A DNA stretch of 36,077 nucleotides from Colimorpha sp045597945 (GTDB lineage: Bacteria > Bacteroidota > Bacteroidia > Bacteroidales > P3). A program made the position numbers and the translations under genes. Positions 15,651 to 24,374 of the stretch are shown here, piece after piece (the first letter of the stretch is position 1; each line of letters opens with the position of its first letter). A model generated the notes under the pieces. The model searched no databases, was not told the origin of the DNA, and was given only the letters and a program-made list of their open reading frames with translations. The DNA lies in assembly GCA_045597945.1 (NCBI GenBank), contig JAZLLD010000064.1, forward strand, positions 1 to 36,077. Direction: 5' to 3'.

Positions 15651-17054
15651 ATGAATAAGTACATCGTAGGCCTAGACATTGGCACCACTAAAATCGCCTG
15701 TTTCATTGGCGAGCGTGCCCCAAACAATAAAATACGCATTGTCGGCTTCGGCAAGTCCGACTCGGTCGGCATCGAGCATGGCGTTGTGCGCAACATTCTT
15801 GCCACGGCCAACTCTATCCGTCATGCCGTTGACGATGCCTCCGACATGGCAAAATATGAGGTTGAGGAGGTGTATGTGGGTATCGCCGGCCAGCACATCA
15901 ACAGCCGTCCGAACCAGGGCAGCGTGATGATTCCCGACGATCACCGCCGTATTGAACGCTCCGATGTGGAGCGCCTGATTGCCGACCAGCGTCGCGTTAT
16001 GCTCAGCCCGGGTGAGGAAATCATCCATGTCTTCCCCCAGGACTACGAGGTGGATGGCGAGCCGTTGGGCGTGGACATCGACCCTGTAGGAGTCAATGGC
16101 AAGCGCCTCACTGCCAATTTCCATGTGGTGACGGGTCATGCATCCGACATCCGCAACATCCGCGATGCGGTGCTTGAGGCAGGCCTTAAGATCAAGGGCG
16201 TGGTGCTTGAGCCTATTGCTTCGGCATACGCCGTGCTGGACGACCGCGACAAGGATGCCGGCGTGGCTCTCGTGGACATTGGCGGCGGCACTACCGACAT
16301 CGCAGTCTTCCATGAGGGTATCATCCGCTATACCTCCGTCCTGCCTCTGGCTGGCAATGCGTTCACCAACGACATCAAGGTGGCCTGCAAAATCCTTCGC
16401 CATCAGGCCGAGACCCTCAAGGTTAAATTCGGCTCGTGCCTGCCCACAACCGTCAATCAGGACGACATCATCTCCATTCCCGGTATCCGCGACCAAGGGC
16501 CTCGCGAGATTAGCGTCAAGACCCTTGCCGGCATCATCAAAGCCCGTATGGAAATGCTTCTGGAGCAGGTGCAGTATATCCTAGAACTCTCTACCTATAA
16601 AGACAAGCTTATTGCCGGCGTGGTGCTCACGGGTGGTGGGTCCAAGGTGCAGGGATGCAAGGATTTTGCCGAGCTTGTTGTGGGTATTGATTCTCGTATC
16701 GGTACTCCCGACGAACATCTTGATCTCCAGTCCAGCATTACCTTTGAGGACCTCAGCCATCCTATGTATGCCACCGGTATTGGTTTGGTGATCTACGGTC
16801 TCTTGGAAGAGGAGAGCGAAGCTGAGGCGCTGGCCGCAGAAAACCAGGCCAAGGAACAGCCCGCTTCGCAGCCCGAAGTGGCAGAAAAAGAGGAAAATGT
16901 GGTAGAAGAAGAGCCTGCAGCCGAAGAGCCAGCCGAAACGACCAGGCGCTCCAAAAAGGCCGCCAAGGCAAAGAAAAAACCCGGCGACGGACTTGGCGGA
17001 AGACTGTCGGCTTGGTTCAAAGAAATCCTCTCAGACCCCAACCTCGACGAGTAA
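15651..17054 (+). CDS. ftsA: Cell division protein FtsA
   Basis: FtsA is an actin-like ATPase that tethers FtsZ to the membrane. The 467 residues include the phosphate-1 loop GLDIGTTKIACFIGE (8-22), the FtsA-specific 1C subdomain (about 85-170), the phosphate-2 loop VDIGGGTTDIAVF (about 208-220) and the adenosine motif VVLTGGGSKVQG (about 324-335). After residue 390 a Glu/Ala/Lys-rich linker of about 55 residues leads to a C-terminal amphipathic helix (LGGRLSAWFKEILSD) that should bind the membrane. It starts 19 nt after ftsQ. Confidence 0.96.
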   Translation: MNKYIVGLDIGTTKIACFIGERAPNNKIRIVGFGKSDSVGIEHGVVRNILATANSIRHAVDDASDMAKYEVEEVYVGIAGQHINSRPNQGSVMIPDDHRRIERSDVERLIADQRRVMLSPGEEIIHVFPQDYEVDGEPLGVDIDPVGVNGKRLTANFHVVTGHASDIRNIRDAVLEAGLKIKGVVLEPIASAYAVLDDRDKDAGVALVDIGGGTTDIAVFHEGIIRYTSVLPLAGNAFTNDIKVACKILRHQAETLKVKFGSCLPTTVNQDDIISIPGIRDQGPREISVKTLAGIIKARMEMLLEQVQYILELSTYKDKLIAGVVLTGGGSKVQGCKDFAELVVGIDSRIGTPDEHLDLQSSITFEDLSHPMYATGIGLVIYGLLEEESEAEALAAENQAKEQPASQPEVAEKEENVVEEEPAAEEPAETTRRSKKAAKAKKKPGDGLGGRLSAWFKEILSDPNLDE

Positions 17055-17191
17055 TTGTTCATAACCTGTTGATAATTCGTCTGCCTACATGTTCTGTATG
17101 TGGAAGAAAATGTGTAATTTTACAAATTAAAACAATTTAGAGAATTCTTTGCAATTATATAAATATTAATCTTTTAACGATATAAGGACTT
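17055..17191 (+). promoter_or_regulatory. AT-rich ftsA-ftsZ spacer with a weak promoter candidate
   Basis: The 137-bp gap is one of the longest within the cluster and is very AT-rich. TAATTTTA at 17115-17122 is one base off the TAnnTTTG consensus, so ftsZ might have an additional promoter. No good -33 element is seen. Confidence 0.25.
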
Positions 17192-18856
17192 ATGGACGAA
17201 CCCGAAATTTATTTTGATTCCCCTCTGAATCAGTCTTCATATATCAAGGTCATCGGTGTTGGTGGCGGCGGCGGTAATGCGGTTAACCACATGTTCAACA
17301 GGGGTATCTCCGGCGTTGACTTCATCGTGGCTAATACCGACATGAAGGCCCTGGCCGCAAGCCCTGTGCCCGCCAAGCTGGTGCTCGGCCGCGATGGTTT
17401 GGGCGTCGGCGGCAAGCCTCAGAAGGGTCGCCGTGCGGCCGAAGCCAAGGCCGACGAGATCAAGGATCTTTTCGCCCAGAACACTAAGATGATTTTCATC
17501 ACCGCAGGCATGGGTGGCGGTACCGGCACGGGCGCCGCTCCTGTCATTGCCCGCATTGCCAAGGAGATTAAGCTGGAGGACTGCGACGAAGACGATCCCG
17601 ACAAGATTTTGGTCGTGGCAGTTGTCACCACTCCCTTCGAGATGGAAGGCTCGCGCCGTTTCCAGCAGGCCATCGAAGGCATTGAGGAACTGAAGAAGTA
17701 TACCGACTCTATCCTGATTATCAATAACGAGAAGCTGCGTGCCTATGGCAACCTGGGATTCACCGATGCGTTCTCTATGGCTAACGACGTGTTGCTGACT
17801 GCAGTCAAGGGTATTGCCGAAATCATTACGCTCAACGCGTACGTCAACATCGACTTCTGCGATGTCAACACCGTCATGTCCAACAGTGGCACCGCCCTGA
17901 TGGGTGTGGGCGAGGGCGAGGGCGAGAACCGCGCCATGCAGGCCATCGAGCAGGCAACCACCTCGGTGCTCCTCAACGACAACGATATCGCTGGCGCTAA
18001 GGATGTGCTGCTCTACATCTCCTGGAGTTCCGACAGCGAGATCACCATGGATGAGATGAGCACCATCACTGAGTACCTGAAGGAGAAGACCGGCGGTCCC
18101 GACACTAACGTTATCTGGGGTGCCGGCACCGACGATTCCCTCGGCTCCAAGGTCAAGATCACGCTTATCGCCACTGGTTTCGAACAGCGTGAACCGCTCG
18201 TCCCCACCACGCATATTCTCCCTCCCGATGAGCCCAAGGACACTAAGCCCTCTGACAAACCTAAGACCGACCCATTCATCCGCCCGGCAGACTCTACGGC
18301 GCCTCGCTTGACGGATAATCCCTTCGTGCCTAAGGCTGAGGTCAAGGTTGAGGACACCGCTGCGGCTCATGCACAAGTGCCTCAGACTCCCACTGCTCCT
18401 GTTGACGAGACACCGAAGCCCCGCGTGATTATGTTGGAAGATGTGGCTCCCACCACACCCACTGCGGTTCAGCCCGAGGCTAAGAAGGTTGAGGATGAAG
18501 TTCGCATTCTCACTCGTCCGGCCCAGTCCGACCCGGTTGAAACCCGCAGTGAGCCCGTCTATGCTACGCCTAGAAGTGAGCCCCGTCGTATCGTACAGCC
18601 AGAGACCGTGGCCATGCCCACCTCCCAGAGCATGGGCGGCATGGTGTCTGACCGTTCCGAACGTATCCGTCATATCCACAACCTGCTCCGCCACCAAGAG
18701 AATGGCGCTGCCATTGTTGAGCAGATGGATGCAGTTAAGGTGATGGGCGACAGTGTCTATCAGACGCAGTCTTCATCCGAGTCAGAGACGGCAAACTCGG
18801 TCTCGTCCAATGGCGAGGTGTCCAGCGTGCTGCCCATCTTTCACCTTCCCGATTGA
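17192..18856 (+). CDS. ftsZ: Cell division GTPase FtsZ
   Basis: FtsZ is a tubulin-like GTPase that forms the Z-ring. The 554 residues contain the nucleotide-binding GVGGGGGNAVNHM (22-34), the tubulin signature GGGTGTGAAPVIA (108-120) and the T7 catalytic loop NIDFCDV; GTPase and C-terminal domains span about 18-335. A small acidic insert (DCDEDDPDK) follows the signature helix. After about 335 comes a long Pro/Thr/Glu-rich linker of about 165 residues, a helix-like patch RSERIRHIHNLLRHQEN and a tail ending VLPIFHLPD. That end does not match a standard C-terminal FtsA-binding peptide. It is the last gene of the cluster and is followed by a terminator. Confidence 0.96.
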   Translation: MDEPEIYFDSPLNQSSYIKVIGVGGGGGNAVNHMFNRGISGVDFIVANTDMKALAASPVPAKLVLGRDGLGVGGKPQKGRRAAEAKADEIKDLFAQNTKMIFITAGMGGGTGTGAAPVIARIAKEIKLEDCDEDDPDKILVVAVVTTPFEMEGSRRFQQAIEGIEELKKYTDSILIINNEKLRAYGNLGFTDAFSMANDVLLTAVKGIAEIITLNAYVNIDFCDVNTVMSNSGTALMGVGEGEGENRAMQAIEQATTSVLLNDNDIAGAKDVLLYISWSSDSEITMDEMSTITEYLKEKTGGPDTNVIWGAGTDDSLGSKVKITLIATGFEQREPLVPTTHILPPDEPKDTKPSDKPKTDPFIRPADSTAPRLTDNPFVPKAEVKVEDTAAAHAQVPQTPTAPVDETPKPRVIMLEDVAPTTPTAVQPEAKKVEDEVRILTRPAQSDPVETRSEPVYATPRSEPRRIVQPETVAMPTSQSMGGMVSDRSERIRHIHNLLRHQENGAAIVEQMDAVKVMGDSVYQTQSSSESETANSVSSNGEVSSVLPIFHLPD

Positions 18857-18874
18857 ACAATGAATTTGCGATAG

Positions 18875-18938
18875 GTGAGGTGTGAATGGTGTGCTGATGT
18901 GTCCATACTCAGTTCCCTGTTCACTCCTCACTTTTTTA
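18875..18938 (+). terminator. Probable terminator after ftsZ
   Basis: A 12-bp stem with one mismatch (18875-18886 with 18920-18931) has a 33-nt loop and is followed by T6. It lies 18 bp after the ftsZ stop. The long loop lowers confidence. Confidence 0.5.
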
Positions 18939-19081
18939 TCCATCATCCAGTCTAAGCATTCTCTTGTGCGTGCTCGCTCCGCCACGGTTTCGGCATATTA
19001 ATGTTCAACGTTATAAACACTCAAAAAATCCTTCCAACATCATCAACATCCATCTCCCCCAACTACAAACCCCAATTTATA

Positions 19082-20014
19082 ATGGCCACAATCAAAAAGT
19101 CGTCTAAACTCTTTGGCACTATGTGCGGTATCTTGGCCGCCGTCTGCTATGGCACCAACCCCTTCGGTGCGCTTAACCTCTATGCTGAGGGAATGAACAC
19201 CGGCAGTGTGCTCTTCTATCGCTTTGGTCTTGCTTGGGTTATCATGGCCCTGGTTGTCCTCTTTCGTGCCTTGCCTATCAAGGGTAGCAGGATTGAGCCG
19301 CTAAAAGTCAGTGGTCGCGAGTTCGGCTTCCTATCCTTGCTGGGTATCCTGTTTGCCGTCTCGTCGCTCACACTCTACCTCAGCTTCCATCTCATGGATG
19401 CGGGTGTGGCTTCCACAATTCTGTTCACCTATCCTGTCATGACGGCAGTAATCATGGCCGTGTTCTTTCATGAGCGTGCAGGATGGCCCACAATACTGGC
19501 CATAGCCTTGTCGGTTGTAGGCGTAGGATTGCTTTATTGGGGCGACGGCACAGCCACCCTGTCTTTGTCGGGCGTGGTGCTGGTGTTGCTGTCGGCTTTG
19601 TCCTATGCTCTTTACATCATTGTGGTCAACCGTTCGCAGCTGAGTCTATCGTCGTTCAAAATCAACTTCTTCGTGCTCTTTTATTGCGCTTTAGCCATGT
19701 TGGTCTACTCCTTTGTGTCGGGCGAGGGCCTCATGATGCCACCTTCGCCACGCAGTTGGTTCTTCGTCGGTTGGCTGGCCTTGGTGCCTGCCATTTTGGC
19801 CTTGGTGCTCATGGTCTATGCCGCCAAGCTGGTGGGGTCCACTACCACGGCTATCCTAGGAGCGTTGGAGCCGCTTACCGCCGTGCTCATCGGCATTGGA
19901 CTCTTTGGCGAGAGCTTCTCGGTGGCGTTGTCTGTTGGCATAGTGCTTATATTAGCTGCCGTCAGAATCATTATGGTTGCCCCCGATAGTGCGGGAGGCA
20001 AAAGTGCAAAATAA
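19082..20014 (+). CDS. EamA/DMT-superfamily transporter
   Basis: This inner-membrane protein of 310 residues has ten predicted helices arranged as two EamA repeats. The first repeat is about 10-150 (GILAAVCYGTNPFGALNLYAEG start) and the second about 160-300 (ending GALEPLTAVLIGIGLFGE). The GALEP and near-GTNP motifs are typical of the drug/metabolite exporter superfamily; the substrate cannot be told from sequence. An in-frame ATG exists at 19001, but the added 27 residues are polar Ser/Thr/Pro-rich with no family likeness, so I chose 19082. It is separated from mnmA by 15 nt and probably cotranscribed. Confidence 0.9.
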   Translation: MATIKKSSKLFGTMCGILAAVCYGTNPFGALNLYAEGMNTGSVLFYRFGLAWVIMALVVLFRALPIKGSRIEPLKVSGREFGFLSLLGILFAVSSLTLYLSFHLMDAGVASTILFTYPVMTAVIMAVFFHERAGWPTILAIALSVVGVGLLYWGDGTATLSLSGVVLVLLSALSYALYIIVVNRSQLSLSSFKINFFVLFYCALAMLVYSFVSGEGLMMPPSPRSWFFVGWLALVPAILALVLMVYAAKLVGSTTTAILGALEPLTAVLIGIGLFGESFSVALSVGIVLILAAVRIIMVAPDSAGGKSAK

Positions 20015-20029
20015 AAAACCTTATATATT

Positions 20030-21103
20030 ATGAATATAGCAGCATTAGTCTCTGGAGGCGTCGACAGCTCGGTGGTGGTGCATCTGCTTAAGGAGCAGGG
20101 CTACAATCCAGACATCTTCTACATCCGCATTGGCATGGAGGACGAGGAGGGCTATATCGATTGCCCTGCCGAGGAAGATATTGAAATCACCTCCTATATC
20201 GCCCGCAAATACGGCTGTCGCTTTGAGGAAGTCAACCTCCATAAGGAATATTGGGACAATGTGGTGTCCTATACTATTGAGTCTGTGCGTAAAGGATTGA
20301 CTCCCAATCCCGACGTAATGTGCAACAAGCTCATCAAGTTTGGCGCTTTTGAGCAGCGTCGCGGCCACGACTACGACCGCATTGCCACAGGCCATTATGC
20401 CACCACCGATATCGTGGATGGTGTGCAGTTTCTGGCCACAGCCAAAGACCCTATCAAGGACCAGACCGACTTCCTCTCGCAGCTCAGCTCGCAGCAGATT
20501 AGCAAGCTCATGTTCCCCATCGGCCACATGATGAAGAGCGAGGTGCGCGACATAGCCCACCTGGCCAAACTTCCCAGCGCCGACCGCAAAGACTCGCAGG
20601 GCATCTGCTTCCTGGGCAAAATCAACTACAACGACTTCATCCGCCGCTATCTTGGTGAGCGTGAAGGCAAGATTGTAGAGCTTGAAACTGGCAAAATCCT
20701 GGGCACACACAAAGGCTACTGGTTCCACACCATCGGACAGCGCAAAGGACTCTTCTTGGGCGGCGGCCCCTGGTTTGTGGTGAAGAAAGATATCGAGGAG
20801 AATGTGCTCTATGTGTCGCAGGGCTACGACCCCGCCACCCAGTATGGTACCGATATCAACCTCCTCGGTTTCAACTGTCTGAGCAAAGATATCTGGGGCG
20901 GACGGCTGGAAGAGGGCGAAACCATTGATGTCAAATTCAAGATTCGCCACACCCCTGAGTTTTTCCAGGGTCACCTCGCTAAAACACCTGAAGGCCACCG
21001 TATTGTCTCTGACAAACGCGTCCAAGGTATAGCCGCCGGCCAGTATGCCACCATCTACGACAACGATGCCCATCTCGTAGTGGCCTCGGGCATGATTTGC
21101 TAG
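20030..21103 (+). CDS. mnmA: tRNA-specific 2-thiouridylase MnmA
   Basis: MnmA uses ATP and a persulfide sulfur to form s2U at wobble position 34 of tRNA Lys, Glu and Gln. The 357 residues show the PP-loop SGGVDSSV (8-15), the nucleophilic Cys-98 in NPDVMCNKLIKFG and the partner Cys-193 in DSQGICFLG. GHYA, the conserved GLFLGGGPWFVV region and a beta-barrel C-terminus follow. Both catalytic cysteines are present. It ends the plus-strand run and is followed by a strong terminator. Confidence 0.95.
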   Translation: MNIAALVSGGVDSSVVVHLLKEQGYNPDIFYIRIGMEDEEGYIDCPAEEDIEITSYIARKYGCRFEEVNLHKEYWDNVVSYTIESVRKGLTPNPDVMCNKLIKFGAFEQRRGHDYDRIATGHYATTDIVDGVQFLATAKDPIKDQTDFLSQLSSQQISKLMFPIGHMMKSEVRDIAHLAKLPSADRKDSQGICFLGKINYNDFIRRYLGEREGKIVELETGKILGTHKGYWFHTIGQRKGLFLGGGPWFVVKKDIEENVLYVSQGYDPATQYGTDINLLGFNCLSKDIWGGRLEEGETIDVKFKIRHTPEFFQGHLAKTPEGHRIVSDKRVQGIAAGQYATIYDNDAHLVVASGMIC

Positions 21104-21187
21104 GTGTGGTGTCGAACCTCCCTGGTCGCTGGTAAGTTATTGGCTGAGCATCAGCATATATAGCGATTTTTCGTGTATAAGATTTAG

Positions 21188-21224
21188 AAGTGCGGCGACC
21201 GTGGGGTCGCCGCACTTGTTTTTG
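21188..21224 (+). terminator. Strong intrinsic terminator after mnmA
   Basis: A perfect 13-bp stem (21188-21200 with 21205-21217), GC-rich, with a 4-nt loop GTGG, is followed by GTTTTT. It ends the EamA-mnmA transcript. Confidence 0.85.
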
Positions 21225-21314
21225 GCTCTTGTTTGGTTTAAGCAAGCAGCTTCTCTTTATGCAAATGCCAGAGTGACCATTGTGCCAGCCTTCGCCCTAA
21301 CTTCGCTAGTTTTA

Positions 21315-21382
21315 CCTTATTTATACTATAGTTATACTATATTTATTCTATTATATATAGGAAAAATATAGTATAAATAAGG
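21315..21382. repeat. 16-bp inverted repeat in AT-rich spacer
   Basis: CCTTATTTATACTATA (21315-21330) is exactly complementary to 21367-21382, with a 36-nt spacer that itself contains further TATACTATA-like copies. It could be a small mobile-element remnant or a bidirectional structure between the convergent genes. Confidence 0.6.
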
Positions 21383-21632
21383 AATAAATATAGGGTAAGG
21401 AACGGGGGAAGGGCGGAGCTAGGGGGGTGAAATGGCTGCGATTACCTTTGTGAAAATCTGAAATTCCAGTTGATAATTCGCTAGAGCCATTTTTTCTAAT
21501 CATAAGATATTCAGTATTTATCCTCTCCATAGCAAAGTCCACACCATGGTGTTTTTTCTCGGCTAGGTGGGGGCTTAAAACTCACTTTTTATTGCAAATA
21601 ACATTTTGGGGTGAAGTGTGATTTACTATCGC

Positions 21633-22730
21633 TTACGGTTCCAAATATACAATCTTTCCCGTTTTGTTGACATATCCAGATTTTTCACCAACCCTCACAC
21701 TGGCCAACCCTTCCCAGAAGAGGCTAGCCACATCAAACTGAGGCTTAATCACAATCTTTCCCGTCTTGTCGATATATCCCAATTTATCATCAATTCTCAC
21801 ACGAGCCAGCCCTTCCGAGAAGTCGCCAGCCTCATCAAATTGAGGGTCAATCACAACCTTTCCCGTCTTGTCGATATATCCCCATCTCTCACCAACCATC
21901 ACAGCAGCCAACCCTTCCGAGAAGTCACAAGTAATATCAAACTGAGAATCAAACACAACCTTTCCCGTTTTATCGACATATCCAAATATTCCACCATCCA
22001 TCACACTAGCCAACCCTCCCGAGAAGCAGTTGGCCAAAACAAATTGAGGCTTGATCACAATCTTTCCCGTCTTGTCAACATATCCCAGTTTTTCACCAAT
22101 CTCCACTAGCGCCAGTCCTTCCGAAAATCCCCAAGCCTCATCAAACTGGGGCTTGATCACAATCTTTCCCGTCTTGTCAACATATCCCTTTTTTTTGCCA
22201 ATCTCCACTAGCGCCAGTCCTTCCGAAAATCCCCAAGCTTCATCAAACTGGGGCTTAATCACAAAACTTCCCCTTTTGTTGATAAATCCCCATCTCCCAC
22301 CAATAATATTCACAACAGCCAACCCTTCCGAGAAGTCACCAGCAAACTCAAACTGAAGCTTAGTTACAAAACTTCCCCTTTTGTTGATAAATCCCCATCT
22401 CCCATCCATCTTCACACGAGCCAATCCTTCCGAGAAGTCCTTAACCTCATCAAACTGAGGATCAATCACAGTCTTTCCTGTCTTGTCGATATATCCCCAT
22501 TCACCACCAATCTTCACAGCAGCCAACCCTTCCGAGAAGAAATAAGCACCATCAAACTGATGATTAATCACAATCGTTCCCGTTGTGTCGATATACCCAT
22601 ATTTCACACCAGATTTAGCCGGAACCAATCCAACATGGTCTTCTGATGAAGATAACGATTTTTGTTGATTGCATCCCACGAAGGGGAACAGCAGCATACA
22701 TACTAAGCTGAACAACCATATTCTTTTCAT
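21633..22730 (-). CDS. WG-repeat lipoprotein
   Basis: A predicted lipoprotein of 365 residues. I chose ATG 22730 because it gives a clean lipoprotein signal (MKRIWLFSLVCMLLF with lipobox FVGC, Cys-20); the frame extends 38 codons upstream without a signal-like start. The mature part is nine complete WG/KWG beta repeats of 33-35 residues, consensus WGYIDKTGKxVIxPQFDxAxxFSEGLAxVxxG, plus a partial tenth. Such repeats likely fold as a beta-propeller or solenoid; no enzymatic function is known. Several 102-bp DNA units are nearly identical, pointing to recent duplication. Function unknown; a surface or periplasmic binding role is a guess. Confidence 0.88.
   Translation of the reverse strand: MKRIWLFSLVCMLLFPFVGCNQQKSLSSSEDHVGLVPAKSGVKYGYIDTTGTIVINHQFDGAYFFSEGLAAVKIGGEWGYIDKTGKTVIDPQFDEVKDFSEGLARVKMDGRWGFINKRGSFVTKLQFEFAGDFSEGLAVVNIIGGRWGFINKRGSFVIKPQFDEAWGFSEGLALVEIGKKKGYVDKTGKIVIKPQFDEAWGFSEGLALVEIGEKLGYVDKTGKIVIKPQFVLANCFSGGLASVMDGGIFGYVDKTGKVVFDSQFDITCDFSEGLAAVMVGERWGYIDKTGKVVIDPQFDEAGDFSEGLARVRIDDKLGYIDKTGKIVIKPQFDVASLFWEGLASVRVGEKSGYVNKTGKIVYLEP
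21636..22600. repeat. Tandem array of about 102-bp units encoding WG repeats
   Basis: The DNA repeats with a period of about 102 bp. Units 22049-22150 and 22151-22252 are almost identical, with differences mainly in the stretch around 22088-22098 versus 22190-22200. Others diverge more. Confidence 0.85.
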
Positions 22731-22865
22731 ATCCAATAACGCCCTTATTCCGTGTCGGGGTGCAACCTTTTCTGCAAATTTTACATTTAACATTCGCAAG
22801 CAACCAAAGCCCTCAAAGTGAGGAACTTTTGGGGACAGACTCACGGTGTGGCAGGCAAGAGGGCT

Positions 22866-23510
22866 TTAGTTGGTGAAGACGTATTGGAGTATGTTCTCGC
22901 CCATTTGGAAGGCACGCTGGCGGGTGGCCTGGCTGTCGTTGTGCACATCTTGGTCTTCCCAGCCGTCGCCCAGGTCGCATTCCCAGCTGAAGAAGCATAC
23001 CAGCCTTCCTTCCCACACAAGGCCGTAGCCGCGGGGCGGCAGATTGTCGTGCTCGTGGATTTTTGGCAGGCCGTTAGGGAACTGATACTTTTGGTGGTAG
23101 ATGGGGTGGGAGAAAGGCAGCTCTACAAAGTCTAGCTCGGGGAACACTTTCTTCATGGCCGGGATGACAAATTCCTTGATGCCATAGTTGTCGTCGATGT
23201 GCAGGAAGCCTCCGGCAATCAGGTATTTGCGGAGGTTTTGGGCTTCCTGGTTTGAAAACACCACGTTGCCGTGGCCGGTCATGTGCACAAAAGGATAGTT
23301 GAATAGTTCCGAACTGCCTACATCCACCACGGCATAGTCCTTGGCCAGGTTCATTTGCGCATCGGCGTTACAGAAGGCTATGAGGTTGGTCAGCGAGGTG
23401 GGGTTGGCATACCAGTCTCCGCCGCCGCCGTATTTGAGCAAGGCGATAGGAGTCTGGGCATGGAGGCTGCCAAAGAGCAGGATGAAAATCAGCAAATATA
23501 GTTTGCGCAT
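22866..23510 (-). CDS. DUF4159 domain protein, exported
   Basis: A 214-residue protein with a signal peptide (about 1-19, MRKLYLLIFILLFGSLHAQ) and a DUF4159 domain covering almost all the rest. It has the characteristic KYGGGGDWYANPTSLTNLI start, YPFVHMTGHGNV, LRKYLIAGGFLHIDDNYG and the later GRLVCFFSWECDLGDGWED. The fold is related to the class I glutamine-amidotransferase-like domain seen in other gliding/secreted Bacteroidota proteins; activity is not established. It starts only 2 nt after the rsmE stop, so the two share an operon. Confidence 0.9.
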   Translation of the reverse strand: MRKLYLLIFILLFGSLHAQTPIALLKYGGGGDWYANPTSLTNLIAFCNADAQMNLAKDYAVVDVGSSELFNYPFVHMTGHGNVVFSNQEAQNLRKYLIAGGFLHIDDNYGIKEFVIPAMKKVFPELDFVELPFSHPIYHQKYQFPNGLPKIHEHDNLPPRGYGLVWEGRLVCFFSWECDLGDGWEDQDVHNDSQATRQRAFQMGENILQYVFTN

Positions 23511-23512
23511 AA

Positions 23513-24223
23513 TTAAAAGTCGTTTAAGAAGTTAAGAGCGGTGACGGCATAGAGGCCGGCGGTCTCGGTGCGGAGGCGGCAGCTGCCCAGCGTCACGGGG
23601 AGGAAGCCGGTCTGCAGAGCGGTTTCGATTTCCTTGGTGCTGAAATCGCCCTCGGGGCCGATGAGCACCAGTGCGTCTTGTCCGGCTTGGTAGAGCTCGT
23701 GGATTGTATGTCGCTCGTCGCCAGAGCAGTAGCAGACCAGTTTGGTGGCTGCGGAATCCTGCTGATCTTTGATGAAATCAATGAGTTTTATGGGTTGGTC
23801 GATCTCGGGTTTGAGGGCTTTGAGCGACTGCTTCATGGCGCTGAGGGCTATCTTCTCCAGTCGGTCAATCTTTTGATTTCCACGCTCCGAGTGGTCGCAG
23901 ATGACTGGCGTGATGCGGTCCACGCCAATCTCCACAGCCTTCTCCACCAGCCATTCCAGCCGGGCGGTGTTCTTGGTGGGGGCTACGGCCAGATGTAGGT
24001 GGAAGGGGCGGCGCTGATAGTCGGCCATCCGCTCCACGATTTCCACTTCGCAGGCCTTGTCGTCGGGGTCGCTCACCCGGGCACGGCACATGACTCCATC
24101 GCCGGAAGTAACCCAGAGTTCGTCGCCCGTGGTCATGCGTAGCACACGCACGCAATGCTTTGACTCTTCGGCTGATAGGGTGGCATAAGGGCCTGTTGTA
24201 TCGTTGGTTAAGAATAGACGCAT
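23513..24223 (-). CDS. rsmE: 16S rRNA (uracil-1498-N3)-methyltransferase RsmE
   Basis: RsmE is a SPOUT-class enzyme that methylates N3 of U1498 in 16S rRNA. The 236 residues have an N-terminal PUA-like domain (about 1-70, with HCVRVLRMTTGDELWVTSGDG) and a C-terminal knotted SAM domain. The latter has LEWLVEKAVEIGVDRITPVICDHSE, ALVLIGPEGDFSTKEIE and LGSCRLRTETAGLYAV, the three knot motifs. The length is normal. A -7 element lies about 145 nt upstream, giving a long leader. The DUF4159 gene follows after 2 nt. Confidence 0.95.
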   Translation of the reverse strand: MRLFLTNDTTGPYATLSAEESKHCVRVLRMTTGDELWVTSGDGVMCRARVSDPDDKACEVEIVERMADYQRRPFHLHLAVAPTKNTARLEWLVEKAVEIGVDRITPVICDHSERGNQKIDRLEKIALSAMKQSLKALKPEIDQPIKLIDFIKDQQDSAATKLVCYCSGDERHTIHELYQAGQDALVLIGPEGDFSTKEIETALQTGFLPVTLGSCRLRTETAGLYAVTALNFLNDF

Positions 24224-24366
24224 GATGGATTTGTCGGGGGTGTTAGATGATTAGTATCGGAGTCTTGAGGCTGCCGCTCTCGCGTTGCGTGGCCAAGGGC
24301 ATTGCCTTGTGCAAGAGGGTGTGCGATATGCGGTTAGAGTCATCGGACTGTTTCATAAATCGGTTG

Positions 24367-24374
24367 CAAAGTTA
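24367..24374 (-). promoter_or_regulatory. -7 element for rsmE operon (TAACTTTG)
   Basis: On the minus strand this exactly fits TAnnTTTG. It is about 145 nt upstream of the rsmE start, implying a leader of about 140 nt. Confidence 0.5.

Larger units (their letters stand above)
21104..21632. other. Gene-free AT-rich region after mnmA with inverted repeats
   Basis: No gene is seen. It contains the mnmA terminator, a 16-bp perfect inverted repeat (21315-21330 with 21367-21382) embedded in TATA-rich sequence, and a G-rich stretch (21403-21427) partly complementary to 21289-21310. The end of the minus-strand WG gene follows. Confidence 0.5.

Noticed and set aside
21633..22252. CRISPR-like array
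   Set aside because: The ~102-bp units are contiguous coding repeats of a WG protein, with no short repeat/spacer alternation and no cas genes.
21618..22356. Plus-strand frames giving repetitive LSRLVDISQF-type peptides
   Set aside because: They are the reverse complement of the 102-bp WG repeat units. The minus-strand frame gives the real WG repeats with a lipoprotein signal.
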